From assembly GCF_014647455.2 (NCBI RefSeq), contig NZ_BMPF01000002.1:654015-718014 (forward strand): a stretch of 64,000 bases of DNA. Reading direction: 5' to 3'. Made by a program: the position numbers and the translations under genes. This document shows, in pieces, positions 49,504-57,227 of this stretch. The stretch is from Halarchaeum grantii. GTDB taxonomy: Archaea > Halobacteriota > Halobacteria > Halobacteriales > Halobacteriaceae. Position 1 is the stretch's first letter. Every line of letters starts with the position of its first letter. Below the pieces are notes generated by a model that saw nothing but the letters and a program-made list of their open reading frames with translations, made no database searches and had not been told where the DNA came from.

Positions 49504-50313
49504 TTACTCGTCGTCGTCGCGCGCGACCGGCCCCGCGAACGTCTCCGGGACCTCGATGACGTAGCGGCCGTTCTCCTGCAGGGCGATGATGTACTCCTCG
49601 CGGTCGTAGAGCTCCATCAGGTTCAGCTCGTACTGGCCGGGCGCGAGCACCTTGATGGACTCGAACTGGTCGTTGAGCTCCTCGCGCAGCGCCTCCATGT
49701 CCGGTTCCTCCGCGTCCGCGTCCGGTTCCTTGACCACGCGGCCCTCACTCGGGGGCTCCTTCGGGAGGTCGTCGGAGGTGACCATCTCGCTGCGCGCCGA
49801 CGCCTGCGCGGCGTCCTCCGCGTCGTCCGCCGCCTCGACGTCCGGGGCCGACTCGGCGTCGGCGGCGGTGTCGGCGTCCGTTGCGCCGTCGGCGTTCTCG
49901 GCCGCCCCGTCCTCCGTTTCGGGTGCATCCGGAGTGTCGGAGTCGGGAATCACCGACGTCGACGCGTCGGAGTCGGGGGCGTCAGACGCCTGCGCGTCGG
50001 ACTCGGAGTCCACCGGGGTCGACGCGTCGGCCGACTCGACCCCGCGAGCGCCCGACTCCCCCGTTTCGGGTGCGCCGGCGTCGGTGTCGTCGCGCACGAA
50101 GTCGCGAACCGTCGCCGCCGCCTTCCCGACCGCCGAGGAGACGCCGGAGGTATCCGGGCGTTCGGGCGCCTCCGCGCCGTCGACGTCGGCGTCCTCGGGA
50201 ATATCGCCGGGATGGAACTGGAACTTGTTCCCGCCACACTCCGGACAGCCCGAGAGCATCTCCTTCGACCCGTCCGCGAACGTGTGACCGCAGTTCGTAC
50301 ACTGGTGGGGCAT
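49504..50313 (-). CDS. oapC: Origin-associated zinc-ribbon protein OapC
   Basis: 269 residues. N-terminal zinc ribbon (CTNCGHTFADGSKEM...CPECGGNKF), ~150-residue acidic disordered linker, and a C-terminal domain (ESIKVLAPGQYELNLMELY...YVIEVPETF) of the DUF2072 type. Part of the oapC-oapB-oapA cluster known beside haloarchaeal oriC1; OapC is the least studied. It lies 1 base from oapB in the same direction. Two strings matching an ORB core occur in the linker (see findings). Confidence 0.85.
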   Translation of the reverse strand: MPHQCTNCGHTFADGSKEMLSGCPECGGNKFQFHPGDIPEDADVDGAEAPERPDTSGVSSAVGKAAATVRDFVRDDTDAGAPETGESGARGVESADASTPVDSESDAQASDAPDSDASTSVIPDSDTPDAPETEDGAAENADGATDADTAADAESAPDVEAADDAEDAAQASARSEMVTSDDLPKEPPSEGRVVKEPDADAEEPDMEALREELNDQFESIKVLAPGQYELNLMELYDREEYIIALQENGRYVIEVPETFAGPVARDDDE

Positions 50314-50697
50314 CTACTGCCTCTTGAGGAGCGCGCTGATGAGCGTCTCGTCCTTGTGAAGGGACTGGATCTGGTTCGCCGGTCCGATGACCGTGAGCTT
50401 CGCGGGGTCCTCGTCCTTCCCCATGATGCGTCCGAGGAGACCGGAGTCCTTCGTCTCGCTTCGCGGGAAGGACTCGATCTCGATGCCGGTGAAGCCGTCC
50501 GGGTTGATCTCCGTCATCGTCACCTCGATGAGCCTCGACTCCTCGTCCGGCGTCAGGCCCTTCTCGAGGACGACGATGTCGCCGTCGTGGACGGAGTCGA
50601 GAATCATCCGGATCTTCTCCATGGACGTCTTCCCCTCCATGCGCTCCGCGCTGATGAGGTCGAGTTGCACGCCGTCGCCGGGGTCTTGTTCAGGCAT
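50314..50697 (-). CDS. oapB: Origin-associated protein OapB (DUF2073)
   Basis: 127 residues. DUF2073-type: QLDLISAERMEGKTSMEKIRMI, GDIVVLEKGLTPDEESRLIEV, FTGIEIESFPRSETKDSGLLG, DPAKLTVIGPANQIQSL. In Haloferax the Oap proteins sit beside oriC1 and OapA/B loss affects growth; RNA binding has been shown for archaeal OapB homologues. Between oapA (6-base gap) and oapC. Confidence 0.88.
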   Translation of the reverse strand: MPEQDPGDGVQLDLISAERMEGKTSMEKIRMILDSVHDGDIVVLEKGLTPDEESRLIEVTMTEINPDGFTGIEIESFPRSETKDSGLLGRIMGKDEDPAKLTVIGPANQIQSLHKDETLISALLKRQ

Positions 50698-50703
50698 CGT
50701 GGA

Positions 50704-51351
50704 TCACCCGAACTTCTCCGCGATCCGGTCGTACACCTCGTCCATGTTCTCGCCCTCGAGCGCCGAGAGCTCGATGGTCTCGTGCTGCGGGAAGGCGTTG
50801 CGGATGCGCTGGACGTTCGCGTCCTCGAGGTCCGTCTTGTTCGCGAGGATGAGCACCGGCAGGTCACGGCTCTCGATGATGCCGATGAGCATCGTGTTCA
50901 CCTGCGTGAACGGGTCCGTCGTCGAGTCGAGGACGTAGATGACGCCGTCGACGTCCTCGCGGAGCCAGTGCATCGCCTCCGCGACGCCCTCGGTGGCCTC
51001 CCGGGAGCGCCGGACGGCCTCCTCTTTCTCCATGTCGTGATCGAGGAACTCCTCGTAGTCCACCTTCGTCGTCACGCCCGGCGTGTCGACGATGTCGATG
51101 GAGACGGTCTGCCCGTCGCGCTCGATCTCGACGTTCTCTTTTCGCCGCGCGCGTCGTGTCTCGTGGGGGATGTGGCTCTCGGGCCCGACGGCGTCGCCGG
51201 TCCAGTCACGGGCGATGCGGTTGGCGAGCGTCGTCTTGCCGGCGTTGGGAGGCCCGTAGATACCGATCCGCTTCGGGTCCTCGCCCTCGCCGGCGAAGAG
51301 TTTCGCCGTGACCGCCGAGATGCTGTCCCTGAGGTCTGCAAACAGTCCCAT
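50704..51351 (-). CDS. oapA: Origin-associated Era-like GTPase OapA
   Basis: 215 residues. G1 GPPNAGKTT (33-41), G3 DTPGVTT, G4 NKTD, G5-type ELSALEGE. Era/Der-like small GTPase without a KH domain. First gene of the oapA-B-C operon, reading away from the origin; the gene starts at the left border of the intergenic origin. Confidence 0.92.
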   Translation of the reverse strand: MGLFADLRDSISAVTAKLFAGEGEDPKRIGIYGPPNAGKTTLANRIARDWTGDAVGPESHIPHETRRARRKENVEIERDGQTVSIDIVDTPGVTTKVDYEEFLDHDMEKEEAVRRSREATEGVAEAMHWLREDVDGVIYVLDSTTDPFTQVNTMLIGIIESRDLPVLILANKTDLEDANVQRIRNAFPQHETIELSALEGENMDEVYDRIAEKFG

Positions 51352-51656
51352 CCTCTTGTCTCCTTTACGTTACGGGCGGCCAGACGGGAAAACTTGACGC
51401 AGCGACCGCGTAGCGAATCCCCGCCGCCGCCCGGTTAGATGTACGAACCCCGCCACGCGACTTAAACCTACGTCAGACGACGGACGGTGAACGGGGGTCG
51501 CCGACCGACAGGGGGGTCGCGGGCGGCGGACGACGGTGACCGACGGGCGGGACGGGACGAACCGCCACTGCCCGGGGATAAATGCGGGGTCCGGGTGGTG
51601 AGCGACTCACCAGCCGTCCGTGGCGGAGGACCGCGGTTGTCGAGCCACGGCGCCGC

Positions 51657-51679
51657 GTCGACGGGAAACGAGGGGGGTT
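51657..51679 (+). promoter_or_regulatory. ORB-like box 1
   Basis: TCGACGGGAAACGAGGGGGGTT at and near 51657-51679. It keeps the GGAAACGA core and the G run but lacks the TTCCAC left part. Confidence 0.7.
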
Positions 51680-51757
51680 GAGGAGAGATAGGGTCGCGAA
51701 GACCGGTCGCAACAACGGGAGGCAGACAGAGACGTATGGTAACACGAGGCGTTACCG

Positions 51758-51784
51758 CCCCCCACCCCTTCGTTTCGAGTGGAG
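51758..51784 (-). promoter_or_regulatory. ORB box 2 (inverted)
   Basis: Reads on the minus strand as CTCCACTCGAAACGAAGGGG followed by a TGGGGGG run. Strong match, oriented opposite to boxes 1, 3 and 4. Confidence 0.85.
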
Positions 51785-51855
51785 ACCGTAGGGGGCACAG
51801 GGGAAGGGGGAGGCCAGCCGAAGGTTCCGGTCGGGAAAGTAGATTCACTAGACAC

Positions 51856-51879
51856 GATTCCACTAGAAACCAATCCCTC
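51856..51879 (+). promoter_or_regulatory. ORB box 3 (degenerate)
   Basis: GATTCCACTAGAAACCAATC: left arm intact, G run lost. It borders the AT-rich stretch 51880-51940, so it may be the last box before a duplex unwinding element. Confidence 0.6.
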
Positions 51880-51977
51880 TATTTGCAGTACGGATTCGGT
51901 TTTTCGGTCTTCTACTTAACTGTTTCCGTATCTAGAGACCCGTCCGGTGGTCCCCCACCCCCTCCCTCTTGTATCAC

Positions 51978-52009
51978 GTTCCACCGGAAACGAAGGGGTG
52001 GGGGGGGTT
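51978..52009 (+). promoter_or_regulatory. ORB box 4
   Basis: GTTCCACCGGAAACGAAGGG, then GTGGGGGGGGTT: the best ORB in the region. Confidence 0.93.
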
Positions 52010-52027
52010 GGCGGCCGTTCACCGGAA

Positions 52028-52051
52028 TACCCCCTCTGTTTCGGGTGGAAC
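52028..52051 (-). promoter_or_regulatory. ORB box 5 (inverted)
   Basis: Minus-strand GTTCCACCCGAAACAGAGGG with GGTA after it. It faces box 4 at 18 bases, so the two form a closely spaced inverted pair, followed by AT-rich DNA. Confidence 0.92.
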
Positions 52052-52481
52052 AGGCCATTTAATTCCACACAGACCGGTAGCGGACAATCACTATATAGGC
52101 CGCAAAACGCCATATCAGCGGCTATCTCGATCTCGGACGCTACCGCTCTGTCCGCCCAAATCCGACACGAACACCTCTGTTTCACCTCGAACAAGTGATA
52201 ACATCTCTGCTCGTGGGTATGAATCAGCACACCTGATATTTTATTGATAGACACTAGTACTCCCCTAGAGTTCTCTCTCCTTCTCTAGTCGCATAGGTGC
52301 CGTCGGTCGGGCGGCGTCCCCGATCGTCGATGACGCCCGACGCGACGCGGTGACCGATCTCATCGAAACGCTTTTGCTCTACCGGCGTCGCCTATTTCAT
52401 CTGCATCAACTGGACGGACCGCGTCCCATCGTCCGGCGTCAACGTCGCGTATTCGGACGACTCCGGGTGTGTGATCCGTTT

Positions 52482-52505
52482 GTTCCAGACGAAACAAAGG
52501 GGTGC
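52482..52505 (+). promoter_or_regulatory. ORB box 6, touching the orc1 start
   Basis: GTTCCAGACGAAACAAAGGG with GTGC after it, ending 10 bases before the orc1 ATG. Position suits both replicator function and autorepression of orc1 by its product. Confidence 0.9.
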
Positions 52506-52515
52506 ACGTGATACG

Positions 52516-53991
52516 ATGACGGACGACGAACCGAACGAACGGCGGACGGCGGACAGGGACTTCGACGTCGACCTCGACGACGTCCTCGAGGACGAGGAGG
52601 ACGACGAGGAAGGAGGACTCTTCGACGACCTGCTCAGCGGCGAGCCGATCTTCGAGAACAAGGAAGTCCTCCGCCCGTCCTACACGCCCCACGAGCTTCC
52701 GCACCGCAACGAGCAGATCAACAACATGGCGACCATCCTCGTCGCCGCGCTCCGTGGGGAGACTCCCTCGAACATCCTCATCTACGGGAAGACCGGGACC
52801 GGCAAGACCGCCTCCGCGAAGTACGTCAGTCAGGAGCTCGAGAACACCTCGCGGAAGTACGACGTTCCCTGCGAGGTCGAGTACATCAACTGCGAGGTGA
52901 CGGACACCCAGTATCGCGTGCTCGCGCAGCTCGCGAACACGTTCATCGAGCAGAACCGCGACTACGCGCGCGGGCGCATTCGCGACATCGAATCCCTCAT
53001 CGAGGACGCCGAGGACGATCCCTCGGCGCTCGCCGAGACCGAGTTCGAGTCGGTTCGGGACGCCGAACGACGTCTCGAGGACCTCGAGCGCGACCTCGAG
53101 GAGATGGAGGAAGTCCCGATGACTGGGTGGCCGACCGACCGCGTCTACTCCGTCTTCTTCGAGGCCGTCGACTACGTCGAGCGCGTCGCCGTCATCATGC
53201 TCGACGAGATCGACAAACTCGTCGAGAAGTCCGGCGACGACACTCTCTACAACCTCTCGCGGATGAACTCCGAACTCGACAACTCCCGGGTGTCGATCAT
53301 CGGTATCTCGAACGACCTGAAGTTCACCGACTTCCTCGACCCGCGCGTGAAGTCGAGTCTCGGCGAGGAGGAGATCGTCTTCCCACCGTACGACGCGAAC
53401 CAGCTCCGGGACATCCTCCAGCACCGCTCCAAGGACGCGTTCAAGGCCGACGCGCTCTCCGAGGACGTCATCCCGCTCTGCGCGGCGTTCGCCGCACAGG
53501 AGCACGGCGACGCCCGACGCGCGCTCGACCTCCTCCGCACTGCGGGCGAGCTCGCCGAACGCGACCAGTCCGACGTCGTCACCGAAGAGCACGTCCGGCG
53601 CGCACAGGACAAGATCGAACTCGACCGCGTCGTCGAAGTGGTGCGGACGCTCCCGACGCAGTCGAAACTCGTGCTCTTCGCCATCATGATGCTGGAGAAG
53701 CACGGCGTCCACAACATCAACACGGGCGAGGTCTACAACATCTACAAGACGCTCTGCGACGAGATCGACGCGGACGTCCTCACGCAGCGTCGCGTCACCG
53801 ACCTCATCAGCGAACTCGACATGCTCGGCATCGTGAACGCCGTCGTCGTCTCGAAGGGGCGCTACGGGCGCACGAAGGAGATCAACCTCTCCGTCCCCAT
53901 CGACGAGACGGAAGCCGTCCTGCAGGCGGACTCGCGACTCGGCGATATCGAGAACGTCACGCCGTTCGTACAGGCCCGCTTCGACAACTAG
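52516..53991 (+). CDS. orc1: Orc1/Cdc6 origin-binding initiator
   Basis: 491 residues from ATG 52516; an in-frame ATG at 52471 would place ORB 6 inside the gene. Acidic N-terminal tail, then an AAA+ domain: Walker A GKTGTGKT (91-98), Walker B MLDEIDKL (D230-E231), sensor 1 ISNDLKFTDFLDPRV, sensor-2-like QEHGDARRALDLL. A coiled, acidic insert (EDAEDDPSALAETEFESV...EEMEEVP, ~150-200) is longer than usual. C-terminal winged-helix domain binds ORBs. It should recognise the boxes above and recruit MCM. Confidence 0.96.
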   Translation: MTDDEPNERRTADRDFDVDLDDVLEDEEDDEEGGLFDDLLSGEPIFENKEVLRPSYTPHELPHRNEQINNMATILVAALRGETPSNILIYGKTGTGKTASAKYVSQELENTSRKYDVPCEVEYINCEVTDTQYRVLAQLANTFIEQNRDYARGRIRDIESLIEDAEDDPSALAETEFESVRDAERRLEDLERDLEEMEEVPMTGWPTDRVYSVFFEAVDYVERVAVIMLDEIDKLVEKSGDDTLYNLSRMNSELDNSRVSIIGISNDLKFTDFLDPRVKSSLGEEEIVFPPYDANQLRDILQHRSKDAFKADALSEDVIPLCAAFAAQEHGDARRALDLLRTAGELAERDQSDVVTEEHVRRAQDKIELDRVVEVVRTLPTQSKLVLFAIMMLEKHGVHNINTGEVYNIYKTLCDEIDADVLTQRRVTDLISELDMLGIVNAVVVSKGRYGRTKEINLSVPIDETEAVLQADSRLGDIENVTPFVQARFDN

Positions 53992-54015
53992 CCGTTCCCC
54001 CGCTACCCGGCCGCG

Positions 54016-54750
54016 CTACCCCGTGAGCGGCGCCGCTCCACCGGAAACGAGGGGGTTCGTGGTGGCCGGCGTCTCGACAATCGGGCTCGACAGCGCCACG
54101 TCGCCCGTGATGACGAGTCGGACCCAGCCGAGCCACGGGATTCGGAACTCCGCAGTGCCGCGCACCCAGTCCGGCTTCACCGGCGAGGAGATGTCGGCGA
54201 CCTGGTCGTAGTAGCCGTTCGCGTCGCCCTTCGTGATGAAGCCGGCGTGCGGTGCCGGGCAGTTCTCCAACTCCTCGCAGCTCGTCGCCCCTAGCAGGTA
54301 CTCCGAATCCGCCTCGTCGTACCAGTTCTCGCTCTCGTTCACCCAGAACCTCGCCCGGTGGATGACCGGCGTCCGCTCACCGTCGCCGTACGGGGCGTAG
54401 ACGACGACGTCACCCGGGTTGTGGAACTTCGCGTACCCGGTATCCTGTCCGCGCTGATAGGTGACGACGCCGGTCCCGGCGACGGCGCCGTCGCCGGGGA
54501 AGCGGTGCTCCTCCATCACGAAGACGAGGTCGCCCTGCTTCAGGTTCGGATGCATGCTCCCGGACTCGACGGCGACGAGCGGCGGCCAGAGGCCGCTGAC
54601 GGCGAAGAGGAGGAGGCCGACGACCGCCACGGCGAGCGCGCTACTCGCCAGCTCGCGGACGAAGACGACCGCTTCGGTGTCCGTGCGGAGGAACCAGCGA
54701 ATCGCGGCGAGCGGACCGTCGCGAGGGTCGGGGACGTCGTCCGCACTCAT
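54016..54750 (-). CDS. Signal peptidase I (Sec11 type)
   Basis: 244 residues from ATG 54750. N-terminal membrane anchor (about 37-56), then the protease: catalytic Ser 65 in VESGSMHP, His 131 in PVIHRARF, Asp in TKGDANGYY. This Ser-His-Asp arrangement is archaeal/ER type rather than the bacterial Ser-Lys dyad. Removes signal peptides at the cell surface. The last codons (C-terminal PLVSGGAAPLTG) overlap an ORB box on the other strand. Convergent with orc1. Confidence 0.92.
   Translation of the reverse strand: MSADDVPDPRDGPLAAIRWFLRTDTEAVVFVRELASSALAVAVVGLLLFAVSGLWPPLVAVESGSMHPNLKQGDLVFVMEEHRFPGDGAVAGTGVVTYQRGQDTGYAKFHNPGDVVVYAPYGDGERTPVIHRARFWVNESENWYDEADSEYLLGATSCEELENCPAPHAGFITKGDANGYYDQVADISSPVKPDWVRGTAEFRIPWLGWVRLVITGDVALSSPIVETPATTNPLVSGGAAPLTG
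54035..54059 (+). promoter_or_regulatory. ORB box 7, past orc1 inside the signal peptidase 3' end
   Basis: GCTCCACCGGAAACGAGGGG with GTTCG after it, as good as ORB 4. It lies 43 bases after the orc1 stop and within the last codons of the convergent gene. Confidence 0.85.
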
Positions 54751-54848
54751 TGCCACCCGCTACGGCGGACCCGCGTTTGAAGGTTCCCCAATCGGGACGT
54801 GGCCCGCATCCGCACGCTTTTTGCTCCGGGCCGCGTGGGAGTCGAACT

Positions 54849-56477
54849 GTGCCCGACTCGACGCCCGTCCGAGTGGCCCGCGAACTCACGGCGCGCGGCT
54901 ACAACGCCGACCGCGCCGCCGTGACGCTCCTCGCGGACGAACCCGACCCGGACGCGGCCGTCGAGCGCGTCGCCGACGCCGCCCCCGACGACGCCCTCAC
55001 GCTCTCCGCCGACGACGTCCGCGCCCTCCTCGACGACGCGAACGCCGACGATGCGCCGGCCGCGACCCCGCCTGCCGAGCCCCCCGACACGACCACGGAC
55101 GGCGGTGCGCCCGCCGACGTATCCGCCACCGCAGACGCGAGCGCCACGCCACCGGCCGACCCGACATCGACCGACGCTTCGAGTGGAGCCACATCCGGGC
55201 GTGAATCGCCGACAGAAGCGGGGACTCCAGACGAAACGAGAGGGGGTGAATCGGCGAATGCCGGCGGGCGAACGCCGACCCCGCCCGCCGTCGCCGAGGA
55301 CGTCACCGGCCACTCCACGGGGACCGGCGAGTACGGCGACTTCGTCACCGTCTTTCGCGACCGCTATGAGCGCCTCTCGAAGAAACTCCGGGGGCGCATC
55401 AACCACCGCCCGACGGACGCGCTCGACGCGATGCCCGGCGGGAGCGACGCCGCCATAGTGGGGATGGTGAACGACATCCGCTCGACGGCCAGCGGCCACT
55501 GGCTCGTCGAACTCGAGGACACGAACGGGACGTTTCCCGCCCTCATCATGAAGGACCGCGACTGGGCGGACGTCGTCGACGAACTCCTCCTCGACGAAGT
55601 CATCGCCATCGAGGGGACGCTCGCCGACGACGGTGGCATCCTCTTCGCCGACAGCGTCCACTTCCCGGACGTCCCGCGCACCCACCGACCGAACACCGCC
55701 GACCGGCACGTACAGGCCGCGCTCGTCTCCGACGTCCACGTCGGCAGCCAGGAGTTCGCCGGCGAGCGCTGGGACGCCTTCGCCGACTGGCTCCACACTC
55801 CCGAAGCCGAGGCCGTCGAGTACCTCCTCGTGGGCGGGGACATGGTGGAGGGCGTCGGCGTCTACCCGGACCAGGACGAGGAACTCGACATCGTCGACGT
55901 CTACGAGCAGTATCGCGCCTTCTCCGAGCGCCTGAAGGACGTCCCCGGCGACATGGAGATCGTCATGATCCCCGGGAACCACGACGCCGTCCGCCTCGCC
56001 GAACCCCAGCCCGGCTTCGACGAGGAACTCCGGGAGATCATGGGCGCGCACGACGCCCGCATCGTCGGCAACCCCGCCACCGTCACCGTCGAGGGCGTCG
56101 ACGTCCTCATGTACCACGGCGTCAGCCTCGACGAGGTCATCGCCGAGGACGGCGACGAGAGCGTCTCCTACGACGCCCCGCACAACGCGATGGCGCGCCT
56201 CCTCAAGAAGCGCCACGTCGCCCCGCAGTACGGCGGTCGGATGCGCGTCGCCCCCGAGGAGAAGGACTACCTCGTCATCGACGACGTCCCCGACGTCTTC
56301 CACACCGGCCACGTCCACAAACTCGGCGTCGGCGAGTACCGCAACGTCAAACTCGTCAACTCCGGGTCGTGGCAGGAGCAGACCGCCTTCCAGAAGTCCG
56401 TCAACATCGACCCCGACGTCGGCACCGCGCCCATCGTCGACCTCGATACCCTCGACATCACCGTCCGGAAGTTCTAA
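54849..56477 (+). CDS. polD1: DNA polymerase D small subunit (DP1)
   Basis: 542 residues from GTG 54849. The first 60 residues form an N-terminal domain, then a disordered Thr/Pro/Asp-rich linker to ~150. The OB fold (VGMVNDIRSTASGHWLVELEDT) and the Mre11-like phosphodiesterase follow: D295 in SDVHVG, GGDMVEG, GNHD (376-379) and HTGHVHK. All metal residues are retained, so 3'-5' exonuclease proofreading is expected. Partner of the large DP2 subunit. The orc1-sec11-polD1 order is conserved beside haloarchaeal origins. Confidence 0.95.
   Translation: MPDSTPVRVARELTARGYNADRAAVTLLADEPDPDAAVERVADAAPDDALTLSADDVRALLDDANADDAPAATPPAEPPDTTTDGGAPADVSATADASATPPADPTSTDASSGATSGRESPTEAGTPDETRGGESANAGGRTPTPPAVAEDVTGHSTGTGEYGDFVTVFRDRYERLSKKLRGRINHRPTDALDAMPGGSDAAIVGMVNDIRSTASGHWLVELEDTNGTFPALIMKDRDWADVVDELLLDEVIAIEGTLADDGGILFADSVHFPDVPRTHRPNTADRHVQAALVSDVHVGSQEFAGERWDAFADWLHTPEAEAVEYLLVGGDMVEGVGVYPDQDEELDIVDVYEQYRAFSERLKDVPGDMEIVMIPGNHDAVRLAEPQPGFDEELREIMGAHDARIVGNPATVTVEGVDVLMYHGVSLDEVIAEDGDESVSYDAPHNAMARLLKKRHVAPQYGGRMRVAPEEKDYLVIDDVPDVFHTGHVHKLGVGEYRNVKLVNSGSWQEQTAFQKSVNIDPDVGTAPIVDLDTLDITVRKF
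55223..55250 (+). promoter_or_regulatory. ORB-like box 8 inside polD1
   Basis: GACTCCAGACGAAACGAGAG then GGGGTGAA. It falls in the codons for the disordered linker (TPDETRGG), where coding constraint is weak. A partial inverted match (TTCGAGTGGAG, 55177-55187) lies 35 bases before it, in the style of an ORB pair. Confidence 0.6.
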
Positions 56478-56482
56478 ACGAC

Positions 56483-56578
56483 CTTTTGCGGCGGGCACTT
56501 CGCGCCCTTGCAAAAGCTCGACCAAAAGCACCGTCACACCCCTTCTGGGGTGCTCGGGCCTCGCGGCAAAGCCGCGAG
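56483..56578. other. Cluster of three hairpins behind polD1
   Basis: CTTTTGC/GCAAAAG (56483-56489/56510-56516) with inner GGGC/GCCC, then CACCCC/GGGGTG (56537-56552), then CTCGCGGC/GCCGCGAG (56560-56578, loop AAA). They begin six bases after the stop of polD1, so they may define or protect its mRNA 3' end; a T4 lies inside the first. Confidence 0.6.
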
Positions 56579-56684
56579 TGAACCGGCGGCCCACCGGGTC
56601 CTGACGGACCGCTCGGTCGCCGGACGCTCATCATGTGGCTCGCTCCGTCAGCCGCGGCTCGACTGGACCTGAAGCGGGAGCGTG

Positions 56685-57083
56685 CTACTCCTCGACGGCG
56701 AGCCGATAGCGCGCCGTCCGCTCGCCCGCGAAGCGCGGCCCGTCGCCGACGTCCTCGAAGCCCGCGTTCGCGACGGCATCGAGCGCCCCCGACGCGGACG
56801 CCGGGACGACCACTTCCACGGGGATGGTCTCCGCGCGCGCGAACGCGATCGGTTCCTCGAGGAGGGCGGCGACCGCCTCCGCGTCCCCGACGAGGCGCGT
56901 GACGTGCACCGCGTCCGCGTCGGCGTCGTAGGCGAGCGCGCCCGTGGCGTCGCCGTCGCGCTCCGCGAGTAGGACCGCGCGCTCGCGGAGGAGTCGTTCG
57001 GCGGCGCGCGACGGGACGCCGACGAGGTCGGCGACGGCGTCGACATCGCTGGGGGCGGCGTCGCGAACGGTCACACTCGTCAT
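56685..57083 (-). CDS. GNAT-family N-acetyltransferase-like protein
   Basis: 132 residues. The N-terminal RDAAPSDVDAVADLVG and a central ALAYDADADAVHVTRLVGD strand, plus GFEDVGDGPRFAGERTARYRL, fit a GNAT fold. The Q/RxxGxG acetyl-CoA loop is not clear (short sequence VGDAEAVAALLEEPI), so activity is uncertain. Convergent with polD1. Confidence 0.6.
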   Translation of the reverse strand: MTSVTVRDAAPSDVDAVADLVGVPSRAAERLLRERAVLLAERDGDATGALAYDADADAVHVTRLVGDAEAVAALLEEPIAFARAETIPVEVVVPASASGALDAVANAGFEDVGDGPRFAGERTARYRLAVEE

Positions 57084-57179
57084 CGCGGAGACGGTTCGCG
57101 CGCCGTGCGTAAAAAATCGCATCCCCCCGCCGTGGTCTGGATGGACAGCGTTATCCCCACCCCGTTACTACCCCCGTCC

Positions 57180-57227
57180 ATGACTGCGTGTGACACGACC
57201 CGTGTCGGGGTGTCCCGATGCGTGTAG
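57180..57227 (+). CDS. 15-codon leader ORF overlapping lysC
   Basis: Encodes MTACDTTRVGVSRCV and its stop lies inside the lysC frame. A TTAT box (57151-57154) is 26-29 bases before this ATG, so a leaderless transcript would begin here. A perfect GACACG/CGTGTC hairpin (57192-57206) lies within it. The peptide carries adjacent Thr codons, as expected for an attenuator of a threonine-end-product pathway, but archaeal proof is lacking. Confidence 0.4.
   Translation: MTACDTTRVGVSRCV

Larger units (their letters stand above)
51352..52515. other. oriC1: Chromosomal replication origin (oriC1-type) intergenic region
   Basis: 1164 bases with no credible gene, between oapA and orc1. It holds at least six ORB-like boxes (GTTCCACnGGAAACnnAGGGG type with the haloarchaeal G run): 51657(+), 51758(-), 51856(+, degenerate), 51978(+), 52028(-), 52482(+). 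AT-rich unwinding candidates lie at ~51880-51940, 52055-52130 and 52195-52290 (for example a TATTTTATTGATAGA stretch). The right-hand neighbours (orc1, PolD1) and left-hand oap genes match haloarchaeal oriC1. Confidence 0.92.

Noticed and set aside
51468..51863. Short open frames in the intergenic origin
   Set aside because: They overlap ORB boxes on both strands, lack promoters at leaderless spacing, and have atypical composition.
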